From assembly GCF_029360805.1 (NCBI RefSeq), contig NZ_JARKNC010000002.1, forward strand, positions 344,625 through 408,624: 64,000 nt of DNA. The letters run 5' to 3'. The notes under the pieces were generated by a model. It had not been told where the DNA came from and did not search any database. It was given only the letters and a program-made list of their open reading frames with translations. Numbering within the stretch: the stretch's first letter is position 1; the number at the start of each line of letters is the position of its first letter. The translations under genes were made by a program, and so were the position numbers. The DNA is from Daejeonella sp. JGW-45. Its GTDB lineage: Bacteria > Bacteroidota > Bacteroidia > Sphingobacteriales > Sphingobacteriaceae. Shown here piece after piece: positions 35,999 through 47,200 of this stretch.

Positions 35999-36469
35999 AT
36001 GAAACGTATTTTATTAGGATTTGCATTTGCTGCAATAGTTGCAGGATGCAACAACAAAGCAGATGAAATAGCCGAAGCTCAGGCAGTTCGTGATTCAATC
36101 AGGATCGCTCAGGAGAAAGCAAAGTTAGATAGCTTTGAAAGAGCTGAAGCAGCCGAAAAAGCAGCAGCAGTAGCGGTCGCTAAAGAACGAGCCAGAACAT
36201 CATCCAGCCGTTCATCCGGTTCATCTAACCGGGCTGCCTACATTTCGGATAATGGCTCGGTAGTTTATACTACTCCGCAGGAAGCACAAAAACGAGGCTG
36301 GAGTTCAGCTGCTAAGGGTGCGGTAATTGGCGGTGTTGCCGGTGCGGCAACGGGAATCCTTGTTGACAAGAAAGATGGCCGTGGTGCGGTGATTGGTGGC
36401 GTACTTGGCGCAGGTACCGGATACGTTATTGGACGTAGCAAGGACAAAAAGACCGGAAGAGCACAATAA
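35999..36469 (+). CDS. Glycine-zipper lipoprotein
   Basis: The 156-residue protein has a lipoprotein signal (VAGC, Cys17), a charged helical stretch (about 20-70), a Ser/Arg linker, and a YMGG-like glycine-zipper region (about 98-145) with AVIGGVAGAATGIL and AVIGGVLGAGTGYVIG. Two short glycine-rich helices of this kind are seen in outer-membrane-associated 17-kDa-antigen-like proteins and stress lipoproteins. It probably sits in the envelope; its exact role is unknown. An intrinsic terminator follows 29 bp after the stop. Confidence 0.82.
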   Translation: MKRILLGFAFAAIVAGCNNKADEIAEAQAVRDSIRIAQEKAKLDSFERAEAAEKAAAVAVAKERARTSSSRSSGSSNRAAYISDNGSVVYTTPQEAQKRGWSSAAKGAVIGGVAGAATGILVDKKDGRGAVIGGVLGAGTGYVIGRSKDKKTGRAQ

Positions 36470-36497
36470 TTTTGTGTTTAATTAATAAATAAATATT

Positions 36498-36530
36498 AGC
36501 CTCAGCTTAACGGTTGGGGCTTTTTTGGGG
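36498..36530 (+). terminator. Intrinsic terminator after the glycine-zipper gene
   Basis: AGCCTCAGC and GTTGGGGCT form a 9-bp stem with wobble pairs around TTAACG, followed by TTTTTT. It is placed as expected downstream of the gene ending at 36469. Confidence 0.75.
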
Positions 36531-36539
36531 GCTTTTGAT

Positions 36540-36643
36540 TCAGTAACCAAAAATCAAAACCAAATTTTGTCTTAGCCAGGAATTACCTGGTTTAACACGC
36601 CCTTGTCCTGATTCTTGATTCCTGATTCTTGTGTTCCCGATTC
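36540..36643. repeat. Word-repeat stretch, family D (CCTGATTCTTGATT)
   Basis: Tandem degenerate CTGATTCTTGATTC words run from about 36607 to 36643, just past the end of mutS. A complementary left arm is weak. It is listed because it resembles the other word-repeat gene ends in this window. Confidence 0.4.
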
Positions 36644-36647
36644 ATTT

Positions 36648-39260
36648 TCACGCCTTAATAACCCGCTGTATTTCGTCCAGTTTCATCAACGCCTCTACCG
36701 GGGTAAGAGTATTAACTTCCAGATTATTCAGCATATCCCGGATCTTCACCAGAACCGGATCGTCTATTGAAAACATCTGCAGTTGATAGGCTTGCTTCTG
36801 AACTTTCTTCATGCTTTCCTTAATATCTTCACCGCCGGTTCGCTCCTGTTCCAGGCGTTTCAGGATCTCATGAGCCCTTCCCACCAGCTTAGCAGGCATC
36901 CCGGCCATTTTAGCTACGTGTATACCGAAGCTATGTTCGCTGCCGCCGGGTACCAGCTTACGCAGGAAGATCACTTTGTTTCCAACTTCTTTTACAGACA
37001 CATTAAAATTCTTGATCCGGCTGAAGGAATTCGTTAATTCATTTAGCTCATGGTAATGCGTGGCGAAGAGCGTTTTTGCTTTGGCTGCCGGATGATTATG
37101 AAGGTACTCGGCAATGGACCATGCGATGGATATGCCGTCGTAGGTGCTTGTTCCGCGTCCTATTTCATCCATCAGGATCAGGCTGCGCTCAGAAAGATTG
37201 TTTAGAATGCTGGCTGTTTCATTCATTTCTACCATGAACGTAGATTCGCCCGAGGTCAGGTTATCCGAGGCGCCCACCCGGGTAAATATTTTATCCACAA
37301 TACCCACACTTGCTTCCTTGGCAGGAACAAAACAACCCATTTGCGCCATCAGAACGATCAAGCCGGTCTGCCGTAACAAAGCCGATTTACCGGACATATT
37401 AGGTCCGGTAATAATGATTATCTGCTGGCTTTCACTATCGAGAAAGACATCATTGGTTATATACTCCTCGCCCACGGGTAAGTTTTTCTCGATCACCGGG
37501 TGTCGTCCTCCCTTGATGTCAATCACCTTACTTTCGTTTATCTCCGGCTTTACATAATAATTTTTGATCGCCAGGCATGCGAAATTAAGCAGGACATCGA
37601 GCTGGGCTACGAGCTGAGCGTTTAACTGAATAGGCTTAATGTACTCAGACAGGGCGAAGGTTAATTCACCGTATAGTCGCGTTTCCAGTACCTGAATTTT
37701 TTCTTCAGCAACCAGGATCTGCTCCTCGTACTCTTTCAGTTCAGGCGTAATATAACGTTCGGCGTTGACAAGAGTCTGTTTTCTGAGCCACTCTGCCGGA
37801 ACTTTGTCTTTATGAGTATGGGTAACCTCAAGGTAATAGCCGAATACATTGTTAAACGCAACCTTCAATGATGGAATTCCAGTAGTTTCGGCTTCGCGCT
37901 TCTGGATTTCCAGGAGGTACCCCTTTCCTCCGAAGGCGATCTTTCTGAGGCGATCGAGCTCCTCGTCCACCCCGTCGGCGATCACACTGCCTTTGGCGAG
38001 CATAACCGGCGGGTCCGGATTCAGTTCCTTTTCGATCCTGTCGCGGATAAGAGTGCAATTATCTAACTGCCCTGCGATAGTTTTTAAGGCGTAATTATCG
38101 CAGACCTCGCAAAGAGTCTTTAAGTTGGCTATTGCATAAAGCGCACGCTTAAGCTGTAAAACTTCCCTTGGATTGGCTTTCAGAAGGCCTATTTTAGAGA
38201 TCAGCCTTTCAAGATCTCCTATCTGCTTTAATTCGTGCAGAAGTTTTTCCCTTAAATCTTCGTTGCCGACAAAGTACTCTACCACGTCCAGTCTTTCCTG
38301 AACAGGCTTTAATTCCTTTAACGGCATGATGATCCACCGGCGCAGTAATCGGGCACCCATGGGAGAACAGGTTTTATCAAGCACATCTACCAGGCCTACT
38401 GCATTCTCATTAGATGAACCGATCAGCTCCAGATTGCGGATCGTAAAACGATCCAGCCACATGTACCGGTCTTCCTCTATCCTCGCCACAGAGGAAATAT
38501 GCTGCAGATTGCGATGTTCAGTCTCATTCAGATAGTGAAGAGCTACCCCTGCAGCGGTAATTGCCAACGGGAACTTCTCGATACCAAAGCCCTTAAGCGA
38601 TTTTACGTCGAAATGTTTAAGCAGGAAGTCTGGCGCATAATCACCGCTATAAGCCCAGTCATCCAGGTGGTAAGTGTAAAAACGGTCGCCGAATGTCTCA
38701 ATAAAATCCCTTTGACGGCTCTTCTGGAAAATCACTTCACTGGGCTTGAAGCTCTGCAACAATTTATCAATATAGGCGGCATTGCCCTGGGCGACAAGAA
38801 ATTCGCCTGTGGAAATATCAATAAAAGCAATCCCGAACGAATTCTTCTCGAAATATAACGAAGCCAGGTAATTATTGGTGTTCTGCTGGATGATATTATC
38901 GCTGTAAGAAACACCGGGCGTGATTAATTCCGTTACGCCACGTTTGACTATCGTCTTGGTTGTTTTAGGATCTTCGAGCTGGTCGCAAATCGCTACCCTT
39001 TGCCCCGCCCTTACCAGTTTTGGAAGATAAGTTTCCAGGGAATGATGTGGGAAACCGGCAAGCTCAGTATGAGTACCCGAACCGTTGCCTCGTTTAGTTA
39101 ATACAATCCCAAGTATTCCGGAGGCTTTGACAGCATCCTGGCCGAATGTCTCATAGAAATCCCCTACACGAAATAACAGTAATGCGCCAGGATATTTAGC
39201 CTTGATCGCATTGTACTGAAGCATTAATGGCGTTTCTTTCTGTTCGTTCTTCTTTGACAA
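36648..39260 (-). CDS. mutS: DNA mismatch repair protein MutS
   Basis: The 870-residue protein recognises mismatches and starts repair. The N-terminal mismatch-binding domain contains [14 protein letters not shown] with the Phe-x-Glu wedge. The connector, lever and clamp regions follow. The ATPase has Walker [16 protein letters not shown], Walker [14 protein letters not shown] and LFATHYHEL. The start appears to be TTG at 39260; a later ATG (MLQYNAIK) would cut 12 residues that fit homologues, so I keep TTG. Length and domain order are typical. mutL is not adjacent. Confidence 0.97.
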   Translation of the reverse strand: MSKKNEQKETPLMLQYNAIKAKYPGALLLFRVGDFYETFGQDAVKASGILGIVLTKRGNGSGTHTELAGFPHHSLETYLPKLVRAGQRVAICDQLEDPKTTKTIVKRGVTELITPGVSYSDNIIQQNTNNYLASLYFEKNSFGIAFIDISTGEFLVAQGNAAYIDKLLQSFKPSEVIFQKSRQRDFIETFGDRFYTYHLDDWAYSGDYAPDFLLKHFDVKSLKGFGIEKFPLAITAAGVALHYLNETEHRNLQHISSVARIEEDRYMWLDRFTIRNLELIGSSNENAVGLVDVLDKTCSPMGARLLRRWIIMPLKELKPVQERLDVVEYFVGNEDLREKLLHELKQIGDLERLISKIGLLKANPREVLQLKRALYAIANLKTLCEVCDNYALKTIAGQLDNCTLIRDRIEKELNPDPPVMLAKGSVIADGVDEELDRLRKIAFGGKGYLLEIQKREAETTGIPSLKVAFNNVFGYYLEVTHTHKDKVPAEWLRKQTLVNAERYITPELKEYEEQILVAEEKIQVLETRLYGELTFALSEYIKPIQLNAQLVAQLDVLLNFACLAIKNYYVKPEINESKVIDIKGGRHPVIEKNLPVGEEYITNDVFLDSESQQIIIITGPNMSGKSALLRQTGLIVLMAQMGCFVPAKEASVGIVDKIFTRVGASDNLTSGESTFMVEMNETASILNNLSERSLILMDEIGRGTSTYDGISIAWSIAEYLHNHPAAKAKTLFATHYHELNELTNSFSRIKNFNVSVKEVGNKVIFLRKLVPGGSEHSFGIHVAKMAGMPAKLVGRAHEILKRLEQERTGGEDIKESMKKVQKQAYQLQMFSIDDPVLVKIRDMLNNLEVNTLTPVEALMKLDEIQRVIKA

Positions 39261-39419
39261 GGCTGTTTTCGTAAGGCTATAAAGTTAATGGATTGTTAAG
39301 GTTTTATAAGAGATGTTGAAAAAAGGCTTAAAGTTAATTACTAAACAAGATCCAGTTTAAGTTCAATAAATAACCTTTTTCAAGCCGCATAAATATCAAA
39401 GTAAATTCATGCAATATTC

Positions 39420-39427
39420 TATATTTG
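39420..39427 (+). promoter_or_regulatory. TAnnTTTG box immediately before the MFS start codon
   Basis: TATATTTG ends 3 nt before the ATG at 39431. With a start site about 5 nt past the box, the message would be leaderless or begin within the start codon. No clear -33 element is seen. Confidence 0.45.
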
Positions 39428-39430
39428 CTC

Positions 39431-40681
39431 ATGATCACGAACCCTCTAAAGCTGTACAGGAATGCTTATTCTGGCTTAAGCAGGGAGAACTGGTATTTAT
39501 CACTGGTCATGTTTATAAACCGTAGCGGAACTATGGTTATACCCTTCATGACTATTTACAGTACTCAAAAGTTAAATTTCAGCATTGTTCAGGCGGGGTT
39601 TATCATGTCCCTATTCGGATTAGGATCCATTCTGGGAGCATTTGCTGGTGGTAAAATAACCGATAAGCTGGGCTTTCATCATTTACAGCTTGGCGCACTA
39701 TTCAGTGGTGGCGTATTTTTTATTTTACTGGCCTTTCTGGAGACGTTCATTAGCCTTGCAATCGGCACGTTTCTGTTGAGCCTGTGCAACGAATCCTTCA
39801 GACCGGCAAATTCGGCAGCCATTGCACATTATAGTTCCGAAAAGGTCCGTACACGAGCTTACTCGTTAAACCGGCTGGCCATAAACCTGGGCTGGTCATT
39901 TGGCGGTGCCCTGGGCGGCTTCATCGCTTCGATCGATTACCACCTGTTGTTTTACGTCGACGGATGCACTAATATTCTGGCTGGATTTCTCCTGTTAAAA
40001 CTGTTACCGTTTGAAGCGAAAGACAAGACGGTAAAAGACAAACCGGATAAACCTGTGATCCGGTCGGCCTACAGTGATCGCCTATACCTTGCCTTTATTT
40101 TCCTGACCATTCCATTCGCCGCATCATTCTTTCAATTATTTATCCTTCAGCCAGTGTTCTACAAATCAGAGTGGCATCTTTCAGAGCAGTTCATCGGAGG
40201 CCTCATGGCTCTGAACGGGCTATTGATCGTTAGCTGTGAAATGGTCCTCGTTCATAACCTCGAGGGGCGGCGAACGCCGCTGTATTTCATTACCCTGGGT
40301 GTGTTTGTAGCCGCACTTAGTTATGTCGCCCTAAACATACTTCCCCCGGCTGCCTGGGCAGCAGTTATAGCTGTAATTCTGGTCACAGTTGGAGAAATGC
40401 TTGCCATGCCATTTATGAACGCATTCTGGATTAGCCGGTCCAATGAAAATAACCGGGGTGAATACTCGGCTTTATATACGATAGCATGGTCGGTAGCCCA
40501 GATAATCGGGCCTATATATGGGGGAATTTTAATTGAGCACGGTGGGTATAGCATGTTTTTCTGGTTCCTCGCAGCCAGTTGCGTATGCTCCGCATTAGGT
40601 TTTATGGTTATTAATCATGTAGAACCTATAAGAAAGTGGAAGAAGGATACGCTAAGCTATATCAGAACCTCTTATTTTTGA
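39431..40681 (+). CDS. Major facilitator superfamily transporter
   Basis: From the ATG at 39431 (MITNPLKLYRN) the protein has 416 residues and 12 predicted membrane segments in two halves. The MFS loop motif is GKITDKLGFHH (about residues 76-86), and LYRNAYSGLSRENW with MFINRSGTMVIPFM marks a drug/metabolite exporter-like subgroup common in Bacteroidota. The substrate is unknown. It is followed at once by the methyltransferase gene (2-bp gap), so the two may be co-transcribed with the next two genes. A TTG six bases earlier is not needed as a start. Confidence 0.88.
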   Translation: MITNPLKLYRNAYSGLSRENWYLSLVMFINRSGTMVIPFMTIYSTQKLNFSIVQAGFIMSLFGLGSILGAFAGGKITDKLGFHHLQLGALFSGGVFFILLAFLETFISLAIGTFLLSLCNESFRPANSAAIAHYSSEKVRTRAYSLNRLAINLGWSFGGALGGFIASIDYHLLFYVDGCTNILAGFLLLKLLPFEAKDKTVKDKPDKPVIRSAYSDRLYLAFIFLTIPFAASFFQLFILQPVFYKSEWHLSEQFIGGLMALNGLLIVSCEMVLVHNLEGRRTPLYFITLGVFVAALSYVALNILPPAAWAAVIAVILVTVGEMLAMPFMNAFWISRSNENNRGEYSALYTIAWSVAQIIGPIYGGILIEHGGYSMFFWFLAASCVCSALGFMVINHVEPIRKWKKDTLSYIRTSYF

Positions 40682-40683
40682 GC

Positions 40684-41226
40684 ATGCGGAAACTGAAAAT
40701 GGAAGAACTGGCGCGTGTGGATATCGAAGGGTTTAAGAAACAAGACAAGCTGCCTGTAATAGTTATATTGGACAATGTACGCAGTATGCACAATATCGGC
40801 TCTATTTTCCGCACTTCTGATGGTTTTGCTGTCGAAAAGGTCTGTCTATGTGGCATTACTGCACAACCGCCACACAGGGAAATTGAGAAAACCGCGCTTG
40901 GGGCGACACATTCCATAGAATGGGCGTATTACGAGCATGTGAACGATGCGATCTCAGAACTAAAGAATACCGGTTACACGATCGTAGCAATTGAACAGGC
41001 CGAAAATAGTATTATGCTAACTGATCACACGCCTCTTGCAGGCAAGAAGTATGCGCTGATCTTTGGCAACGAGGTTGAAGGTGTAAGCGATGATGCGATG
41101 CTGGCGTCTGATGTTTGTATCGAAATCCCACAGTTTGGCACCAAACATTCATTTAACATCGTCGTTTCGGCCGGGATCGTTCTGTGGGATTTCTTCTCCA
41201 AGTTGAATCCAATACTTAACAAGTAA
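40684..41226 (+). CDS. SpoU/TrmH-family RNA 2'-O-methyltransferase
   Basis: Starting at the ATG at 40684, just past the MFS stop, the product has 180 residues; an earlier ATG lies inside the MFS gene. SPOUT motifs are ILDNVRSMHNIGSIFRTSDG (motif 1), YALIFGNEVEGV (motif 2) and CIEIPQFGTKHSFNIVVSAGIVLW (motif 3), forming the knotted SAM-binding fold. It methylates a ribose in tRNA or rRNA; the compact single-domain form resembles TrmH-like enzymes with no extra RNA domain. The exact site is unknown. Its stop overlaps the next start (TAATG). Confidence 0.92.
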   Translation: MRKLKMEELARVDIEGFKKQDKLPVIVILDNVRSMHNIGSIFRTSDGFAVEKVCLCGITAQPPHREIEKTALGATHSIEWAYYEHVNDAISELKNTGYTIVAIEQAENSIMLTDHTPLAGKKYALIFGNEVEGVSDDAMLASDVCIEIPQFGTKHSFNIVVSAGIVLWDFFSKLNPILNK

Positions 41227-41885
41227 TGAATAACCTGAACAAAAAACTCCAACTTAAGGCAGGGCAAACGATCATGATCGTCAATGCCCCGGCGTATTAC
41301 CAGGGTCTTTTGGAACCTTTGCCGGAAAATGTAACTGTTTCCACCGCCGTTCAGAAAGAGTATAACCACGTCCAGCTATTTGTAAAAAACAGCACAGAGC
41401 TTGCCGCGGCCCTCGCCGAAATCTCCGCCACACTACAACCAGACACGGTTATATGGGTAATGTATCCTAAGAAATCTTCGGGAATAAAATCAGACCTGGA
41501 CATGATGAACTCCTGGAAAGAACCTGAAAAATATGGATTGCGCCCTGTTTCTTCGGCTTCAGTAGATGAAACCTGGACGGCATTAAGACTGAAGCCGGCA
41601 GATCAGGTAAAAAAATCAGGCCTGGGAAATTCTGAAATTCAGAACAGTGAAATGAGTCAATACCTGGATGTCATAAACAAGGTTGTTACGCTTCCCTCCG
41701 ACCTTAAAGCTGCATTAAGCGGCCGGCCCGACCTTCTGCTATTTTTCGAATCACTTGCCTGGTCCCATAAAAAGGAGTATGTGGTCTGGATATTGTCGGC
41801 TAAACAAGAGAAAACACGGGCGGACAGAGTTCAAAAGACCGTTGAAATGCTCGCGTCAAATAAAAAAAATCCAAACGCAAAGTAA
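41226..41885 (+). CDS. YdeI/OmpD-associated-like protein
   Basis: The 219-residue protein has an N-terminal domain (KAGQTIMIVNAPAYYQ, about 10-110) of a DUF3052-like type with PDTVIWVMYPKKSSGIKSDL. Its C-terminal segment (VTLPSDLKAALSG, FFESLAWSHKKEYVVWI, KTRADRVQKTVEML) matches the YdeI/OmdA family tail. Proteins of this kind have been tied to stress or bacteriocin protection, but the biochemical role is unclear. Its ATG overlaps the methyltransferase stop by one base, and the GNAT gene follows after 2 bp, so translation is probably coupled. Confidence 0.75.
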   Translation: MNNLNKKLQLKAGQTIMIVNAPAYYQGLLEPLPENVTVSTAVQKEYNHVQLFVKNSTELAAALAEISATLQPDTVIWVMYPKKSSGIKSDLDMMNSWKEPEKYGLRPVSSASVDETWTALRLKPADQVKKSGLGNSEIQNSEMSQYLDVINKVVTLPSDLKAALSGRPDLLLFFESLAWSHKKEYVVWILSAKQEKTRADRVQKTVEMLASNKKNPNAK

Positions 41886-41887
41886 TT

Positions 41888-42688
41888 ATGAAAACAGAGC
41901 ACCTGCAAAGTGCGGATATAGACCGGCTTAAAGAACTTCAGCCCGAAACATGGACAGATATAAGACCGTACTTTTACTTTTACAAAGGTTCAGACTATTG
42001 CCAGCCCCTAAAGATCACAGAGGATAAAAAGATCATTGCTGTGGGAACCAGCATCCATCATACGGACTCCGCCTGGCTCGCTCATATCATCGTCCACCCC
42101 GACCATCGAAACAAGGGCCTGGGCAGAGAAATTGCTTCCGCATTGGTAAAGGACCTCGATCCCGACAGGTTTAAAACCATTTATCTGGATGCAACCGATA
42201 TGGGATATCCCGTGTATAAAAAACTGGGGTTCGAAGTCGAAGCCGAATACATTCACCTCAGTGGAAAGCATCAGGATCTTTATCTTTCAGATACGACAAC
42301 GATTATACCTTATCATTCGAAATACAGGGATGAGCTTCTTGCGATGGATAGATCAATTTCAGCGGAAGACCGGGTAAGGGTACTCGAAAACCACTTGACA
42401 TCATCCCTCCTATGCCTGCACGAAGGCAAACTGCTTGGCGCTTATTTTCCCCTCCTGCTCGACGGCTTTGTACTGGCCCTGACCGTTGAGGCGGGTACAG
42501 AGCTTATGAAGTTAAGAATGAGAACAAAATACAACGCCCGCTTTCCGGCCAATAACACAGCATGCACTAATTTCCTGATCAGCAATGGCTACGAGGTGAC
42601 CGGTTCATCCAAAAGAATGATACTGGGGCAAAAAAGAAACTGGAATGGGGAAGGGATCTTCCACAGGATAAGCGGGGGACTTGGGTAG
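41888..42688 (+). CDS. Two-domain GNAT acetyltransferase
   Basis: The 266-residue protein has an N-terminal GNAT domain (about 1-130) with the acetyl-CoA-binding loop in IIVHPDHRNKGLGREIAS and a strand ending DATDMGYPVYKKLGFE. A second, more degenerate GNAT-like domain (about 135-266) has CTNFLISNGYEVTG. Such tandem enzymes acetylate small molecules or proteins. The acceptor is unknown. It is the last gene of the MFS-methyltransferase-YdeI-GNAT run, and its final codons lie at the edge of a word-repeat hairpin. Confidence 0.85.
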   Translation: MKTEHLQSADIDRLKELQPETWTDIRPYFYFYKGSDYCQPLKITEDKKIIAVGTSIHHTDSAWLAHIIVHPDHRNKGLGREIASALVKDLDPDRFKTIYLDATDMGYPVYKKLGFEVEAEYIHLSGKHQDLYLSDTTTIIPYHSKYRDELLAMDRSISAEDRVRVLENHLTSSLLCLHEGKLLGAYFPLLLDGFVLALTVEAGTELMKLRMRTKYNARFPANNTACTNFLISNGYEVTGSSKRMILGQKRNWNGEGIFHRISGGLG

Positions 42689-42771
42689 TTATACGTTGTA
42701 CGTTATAAGTTATAAGTTATACGTCTTCTTTCCGAGGACCACTTATAACTTATAACATATTACGTAAAACT
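42688..42771. repeat. Word-repeat hairpin, family B, between convergent genes
   Basis: The left arm (GTTATACGTTGTACG with ATAAGTTATAAGTTATACGT, 42688-42724) and right arm (ACTTATAACTTATAACATAT, 42741-42771) are inverse copies around a short loop. The element fills the whole gap between the GNAT and gltD stop codons, so it is well placed to end transcription from both sides. Confidence 0.7.
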
Positions 42772-42773
42772 TC

Positions 42774-44249
42774 CTATCCGATCATATATTCCCGAACCCG
42801 GTCTTTACTAGGCAAACTTGAGCGGCCCATCAGGAACTCGTCTGCTCTTCTTGCTGCTTCACGACCCTCTGAAATTGCCCAAACAACCAGAGACTGACCG
42901 CGGCGCATATCACCTGCAGCAAATACTTTCGGAATATTGGTCATATATTGACCCTCCACGGCATTAACATTTCCTCTTGAATCCAGTTCAAGTCCGGTGT
43001 TCTCTACCAGGCCTGAATGCTGAGGATGCAAAAATCCCATGGCAAGTAATGCCAGCTGGCATGGAAGCTCCCTTTCGGAACCTTCAACTTCTGAGAATTT
43101 AACTGGCCGGCCATTAGCATCCAGTTCCCACGATACATCAGAAACTAATATCGCGCGAAGCTCACCTTTTTCGTTCCCTAAAAATGCTTTAGTATTTATT
43201 CCCCAGAAACGCTCACAGCCTTCTTCGTGCGAGCTGGTAGTTTTCAACACCATAGGGTAGGTTGGCCATGGCATGTGTTCGTTGCGTTCAGCCGGCGGCT
43301 GGCTTAACAGTTCAAACTGCTTTACCGTATTCGCATGCTGACGATTTGAAGTTCCGACACAATCAGACCCCGTATCACCACCGCCAATTACTATCACGTC
43401 TTTTTCTGTTGCCAGGATCTTCTCATCAGCGAACGAAACATTACTTACCGTTTTATTCTGCTGTTTCAGGAAATCCATCGCAAAATGAATCCCCTTCAAT
43501 TCGCGGCCCGGAATATTGAGGTTACGCGGAATAGTCGAGCCAGCAGCCATAATAATGGCATCATGCTGATCGATAAACTCCTTCATATTACCGTTTGCAC
43601 CTACTTCGGTATTGCAGACAAATGTGATCCCCTCTTCCTCCATCACCTGGATACGACGATCAACAACGTTCTTTTCAAGCTTAAAATCAGGAATACCATA
43701 ACGAAGTAAACCTCCGGGACGATCATCCCTTTCATAAACAGTAACGGTATGTCCGGCTTTATTCATCTGGACAGCAGCAGCCAGGCCTGCAGGCCCGGAT
43801 CCAACAACAGCTATCTGCTTGCCCGATCTTAAAATCGGCGCATTCGGCTTCACATAGCCTTTGGAATAGGCGATCTCAATAATATGCTTTTCGATCTCCT
43901 CGATAGCAACGGGTGGCTTATTTATACCGAGCACACATGCCGCTTCGCATGGCGCAGGGCAAATTCTCCCTGTAAATTCAGGGAAATTATTTGTGGAATT
44001 GAGGATCAGATAAGCCTCTTCCCACTTGCCCTGATAAACCGCTTCGTTGAACTCTGGAATAACATTTCCCAGCGGACACCCCGAGTGGCAAAACGGTATC
44101 CCGCAATTCATGCACCTGGCAGCCTGTTCGTTTAACTTCTCCGCGGGATATTCATGTACAAATTCATTGTAGTTCTTCACACGCTCCGCAGGGGCTATTT
44201 TTGAAGGAAGCTCCCTGCCATACTCCTTAAATCCTGTTGGTTTTCCCAT
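42774..44249 (-). CDS. gltD: Glutamate synthase (NADPH) small subunit
   Basis: The 491-residue beta subunit passes electrons from NADPH through FAD to the large subunit. The N-terminal Cys clusters are CMNCGIPFCHSGCPLGN and CPAPCEAACVLG. The FAD-binding motif is VVGSGPAGLAAAVQ, and the NADPH site is VIGGGDTGSDCVG. FAAGDMRRGQSLVVWAISEG closes the FAD domain. Its ATG overlaps the gltB stop by one base (TAATG), so expression is coupled. The pair makes two glutamates from glutamine and 2-oxoglutarate. Confidence 0.97.
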   Translation of the reverse strand: MGKPTGFKEYGRELPSKIAPAERVKNYNEFVHEYPAEKLNEQAARCMNCGIPFCHSGCPLGNVIPEFNEAVYQGKWEEAYLILNSTNNFPEFTGRICPAPCEAACVLGINKPPVAIEEIEKHIIEIAYSKGYVKPNAPILRSGKQIAVVGSGPAGLAAAVQMNKAGHTVTVYERDDRPGGLLRYGIPDFKLEKNVVDRRIQVMEEEGITFVCNTEVGANGNMKEFIDQHDAIIMAAGSTIPRNLNIPGRELKGIHFAMDFLKQQNKTVSNVSFADEKILATEKDVIVIGGGDTGSDCVGTSNRQHANTVKQFELLSQPPAERNEHMPWPTYPMVLKTTSSHEEGCERFWGINTKAFLGNEKGELRAILVSDVSWELDANGRPVKFSEVEGSERELPCQLALLAMGFLHPQHSGLVENTGLELDSRGNVNAVEGQYMTNIPKVFAAGDMRRGQSLVVWAISEGREAARRADEFLMGRSSLPSKDRVREYMIG

Positions 44250-47200
44250 TATCCTGCTGATTGCTGAACTTTTTGAAGGTTCAATACTTTTTTATATTCT
44301 TTAGGGAATACTTTTATAAAACATACTGACTGTTGCTCCCAGTCGTCAATAATATACTTTGCTACCTGGCTTTTTGTAAGCTGTACGTGCTTATTAAGCA
44401 ACGCCAGGATCTCTTCTTCATCCTGCGGTGACAGCGGATCCAGATCAACCATCTCAGAGTTACAATTGGCCACGAAAGAGTTATCCGGGTCATACACCCA
44501 TGCAATTCCACCGCTCATACCAGCGGCAAAATTCCTTCCGGTTTTCCCCAGGATCAGCGCCCTGCCGCCTGTCATGTATTCACATCCATGATCACCCACG
44601 CCCTCAACAACGGCTGTACCGCCTGAGTTACGTACTGCGAACCGTTCACCAGCCTGTCCTCTTACAAAGAGCTCGCCCGATGTAGCTCCATAAAGGGCAA
44701 CGTTTCCGATGATAATATTCTCCTGAGGAATTGTTGTATTCTTCTCTGATGGATAGATCACCAGCTGCGCTCCGGAAAGGCCTTTACCTACATAATCATT
44801 TGCTTCTCCTTCAAGCTCGAATGAAATTCCTTTCGTACAGAAAGCACCAAAACTTTGTCCGGCCGAGCCTGTAAATTTGTAATTGATCGTGTTCTGGGGT
44901 AGGCCGGCAGAGAAATATTTCTTAGTGATCTCGTTAGACAATATGGTACCCGCGGTACGGTCAGTGTTTTTGATATTAAACGACGCAAACACCGGAGTTT
45001 TCGTTTCAATAGCGTCCTTGGCCTTTTCCAGCAATTCCCAGTCTATTACATTGTCAAGACCGTGATCTTGTTTCTCGCTGTTATGCAGGGTCATTCCGGA
45101 TGGGTTATCCATGAAATGCAGGATCCCTGAAAGATCAATATTTTTTACTTTCCAGTGATCCACATCATCACGCATCTTAAGGAACTGAACCTTTCCTACC
45201 ATGTCGTTAACCGTCCTGAAGCCAAGTTCGGCCATGATCTCACGGAGTTCTTCAGCAATAAATCTGAAAAGATTAACAATATGCTCCGGTTTACCGCTGA
45301 ACAGCTTCCTTAACTCAGGGTCCTGGGTTGCAACACCTACCGGACAAGTATTCAGATGACATTTCCGCATCATGATACATCCGCCTGCAACAAGTGCAGC
45401 TGTAGCAACACCCCATTCCTCAGCTCCGAGAAGCGTAGCGATAGCAATGTCCTTTCCGGTTTTTAACTGTCCGTCTGTCTGAAGCACAACCCTGCTCCGG
45501 AGTTTATTTTTTACCAAAGTCTGCTGCGCCTCGGCAAGACCCAGTTCCCATGGTAAACCGGCGTGAACAATAGAAGTTAATGGCGATGCGCCTGTACCAC
45601 CATCATAACCAGACACCAGAATCACGTCTGCATGAGCTTTTGCTACCCCGGCGGCTATCGTCCCAACCCCTGCTTTAGAAACAAGCTTTACACTTATCCT
45701 TGCGGCACGGTTGGCATTTTTAAGGTCAAAGATCAATTGCGCAAGATCTTCAATGGAGTAAATATCATGGTGTGGCGGAGGAGATATCAATCCCACTCCC
45801 GGTGTAGCGTGACGAACCTTTGCGATCCATTCATCAACTTTGTCGCCCGGCAGCTGCCCCCCTTCGCCGGGTTTAGCACCCTGAGCCATTTTAATTTGCA
45901 GCTCATCTGCATTGGCAAGGTAATTTGCAGTTACCCCGAAGCGCGCCGAAGCTATCTGCTTAATGGCAGAGCGCATCGAGCCGCCGTCAGGCATCACCTC
46001 GTACCGCAATTCATCTTCGCCGCCTTCACCGGTATTGCTTTTTGCCCCTATACGGTTCATGGCTATAGCAAGCGTGCTGTGAGCTTCGTGCGAGATAGAT
46101 CCAAAAGACATCGCTCCTGTGGCAAAACGTTTCAGGATAGACTCAATAGGTTCGACCTCGTCCAAGGGAACAGGCTGACGGTGATGAGCGAAATCCAAAA
46201 GCCCGCGAATGGTATAAAGACTGTCGGTTTGCTTATTTATATGAGATGCGTATTTTTTATACACATCAAAATTGTTTGTTCTTGTTGAATGTTGAAGCAG
46301 GTGAACTGTTTCAGGATTAAACAGGTGGGCTTCGCCGCGCCTTTTCCACTGGTAAACACCCCCCGCCGTAAGGATCCTGGCTTCGATACCAGCCCTTCTG
46401 AAGCCTGTGAAGTGCTTGTGCAAGGCCTCCTGAGCGATATCATCCAGGCCGAGCCCACCAATTCTTGAAACTGTTCCTGTGAAATAGTGATCTACAACCT
46501 CCTTATTCAAACCAACGATCTCGAATATCTGGGCTCCATGATATGACTGCAAGGTAGAGATCCCCATCTTAGAGAATATCTTAAGCAATCCATCATTAAC
46601 AGCCTTGGTATAATTCTTATAAAGCGCCTTTAAATCAAGGCTTGTATCCAGCTTCTCGTCTGTTTTAAGCTTGCGTATTGTTGCAAGGGCCAGATATGGA
46701 TTTACGGCAGTTGCACCAAATGCGATCAGACATGCGAAATGATGAACTTCCCATACATCGCCTGCCTCAAGCATTATTCCAACGGCTCCTCTCAAACCCT
46801 TTTTAATAAGGTGGTGATGAACTGCAGAAACCGCTAATAAAGATGGTATAGGAGCATGTTCAGAATCCAGTGCCCTGTCTGATAAAATTAGGACTTCGAA
46901 GCCGTCATGAACAGCATCTTCAGCATATCTGCATAAACGGTCTAATCCACGTTGCAGGGATCCCGGCTGCCCGTCGGCTTTAAAATAAGTCTGTAATGTT
47001 TTTGCCTGAAAGGAACCTGTATCAATACTTCTGATCTTTTCAAGTTCAGTATTACTCAATACCGGATGAGGCAGAGCCACACAGTGACAATGCATTTTAT
47101 CCTCATCGAGAATATTTCCATTGTTCCCCATAAACCCGGCCAGGCTCATTACAAGACGCTCGCGGATAGGATCGATCGGAGGATTGGTTACCTGTGCAAA

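Noticed and set aside
45632..46288. A 218-codon plus-strand frame
   Set aside because: It is entirely antisense to the FMN domain of gltB and has no family pattern.
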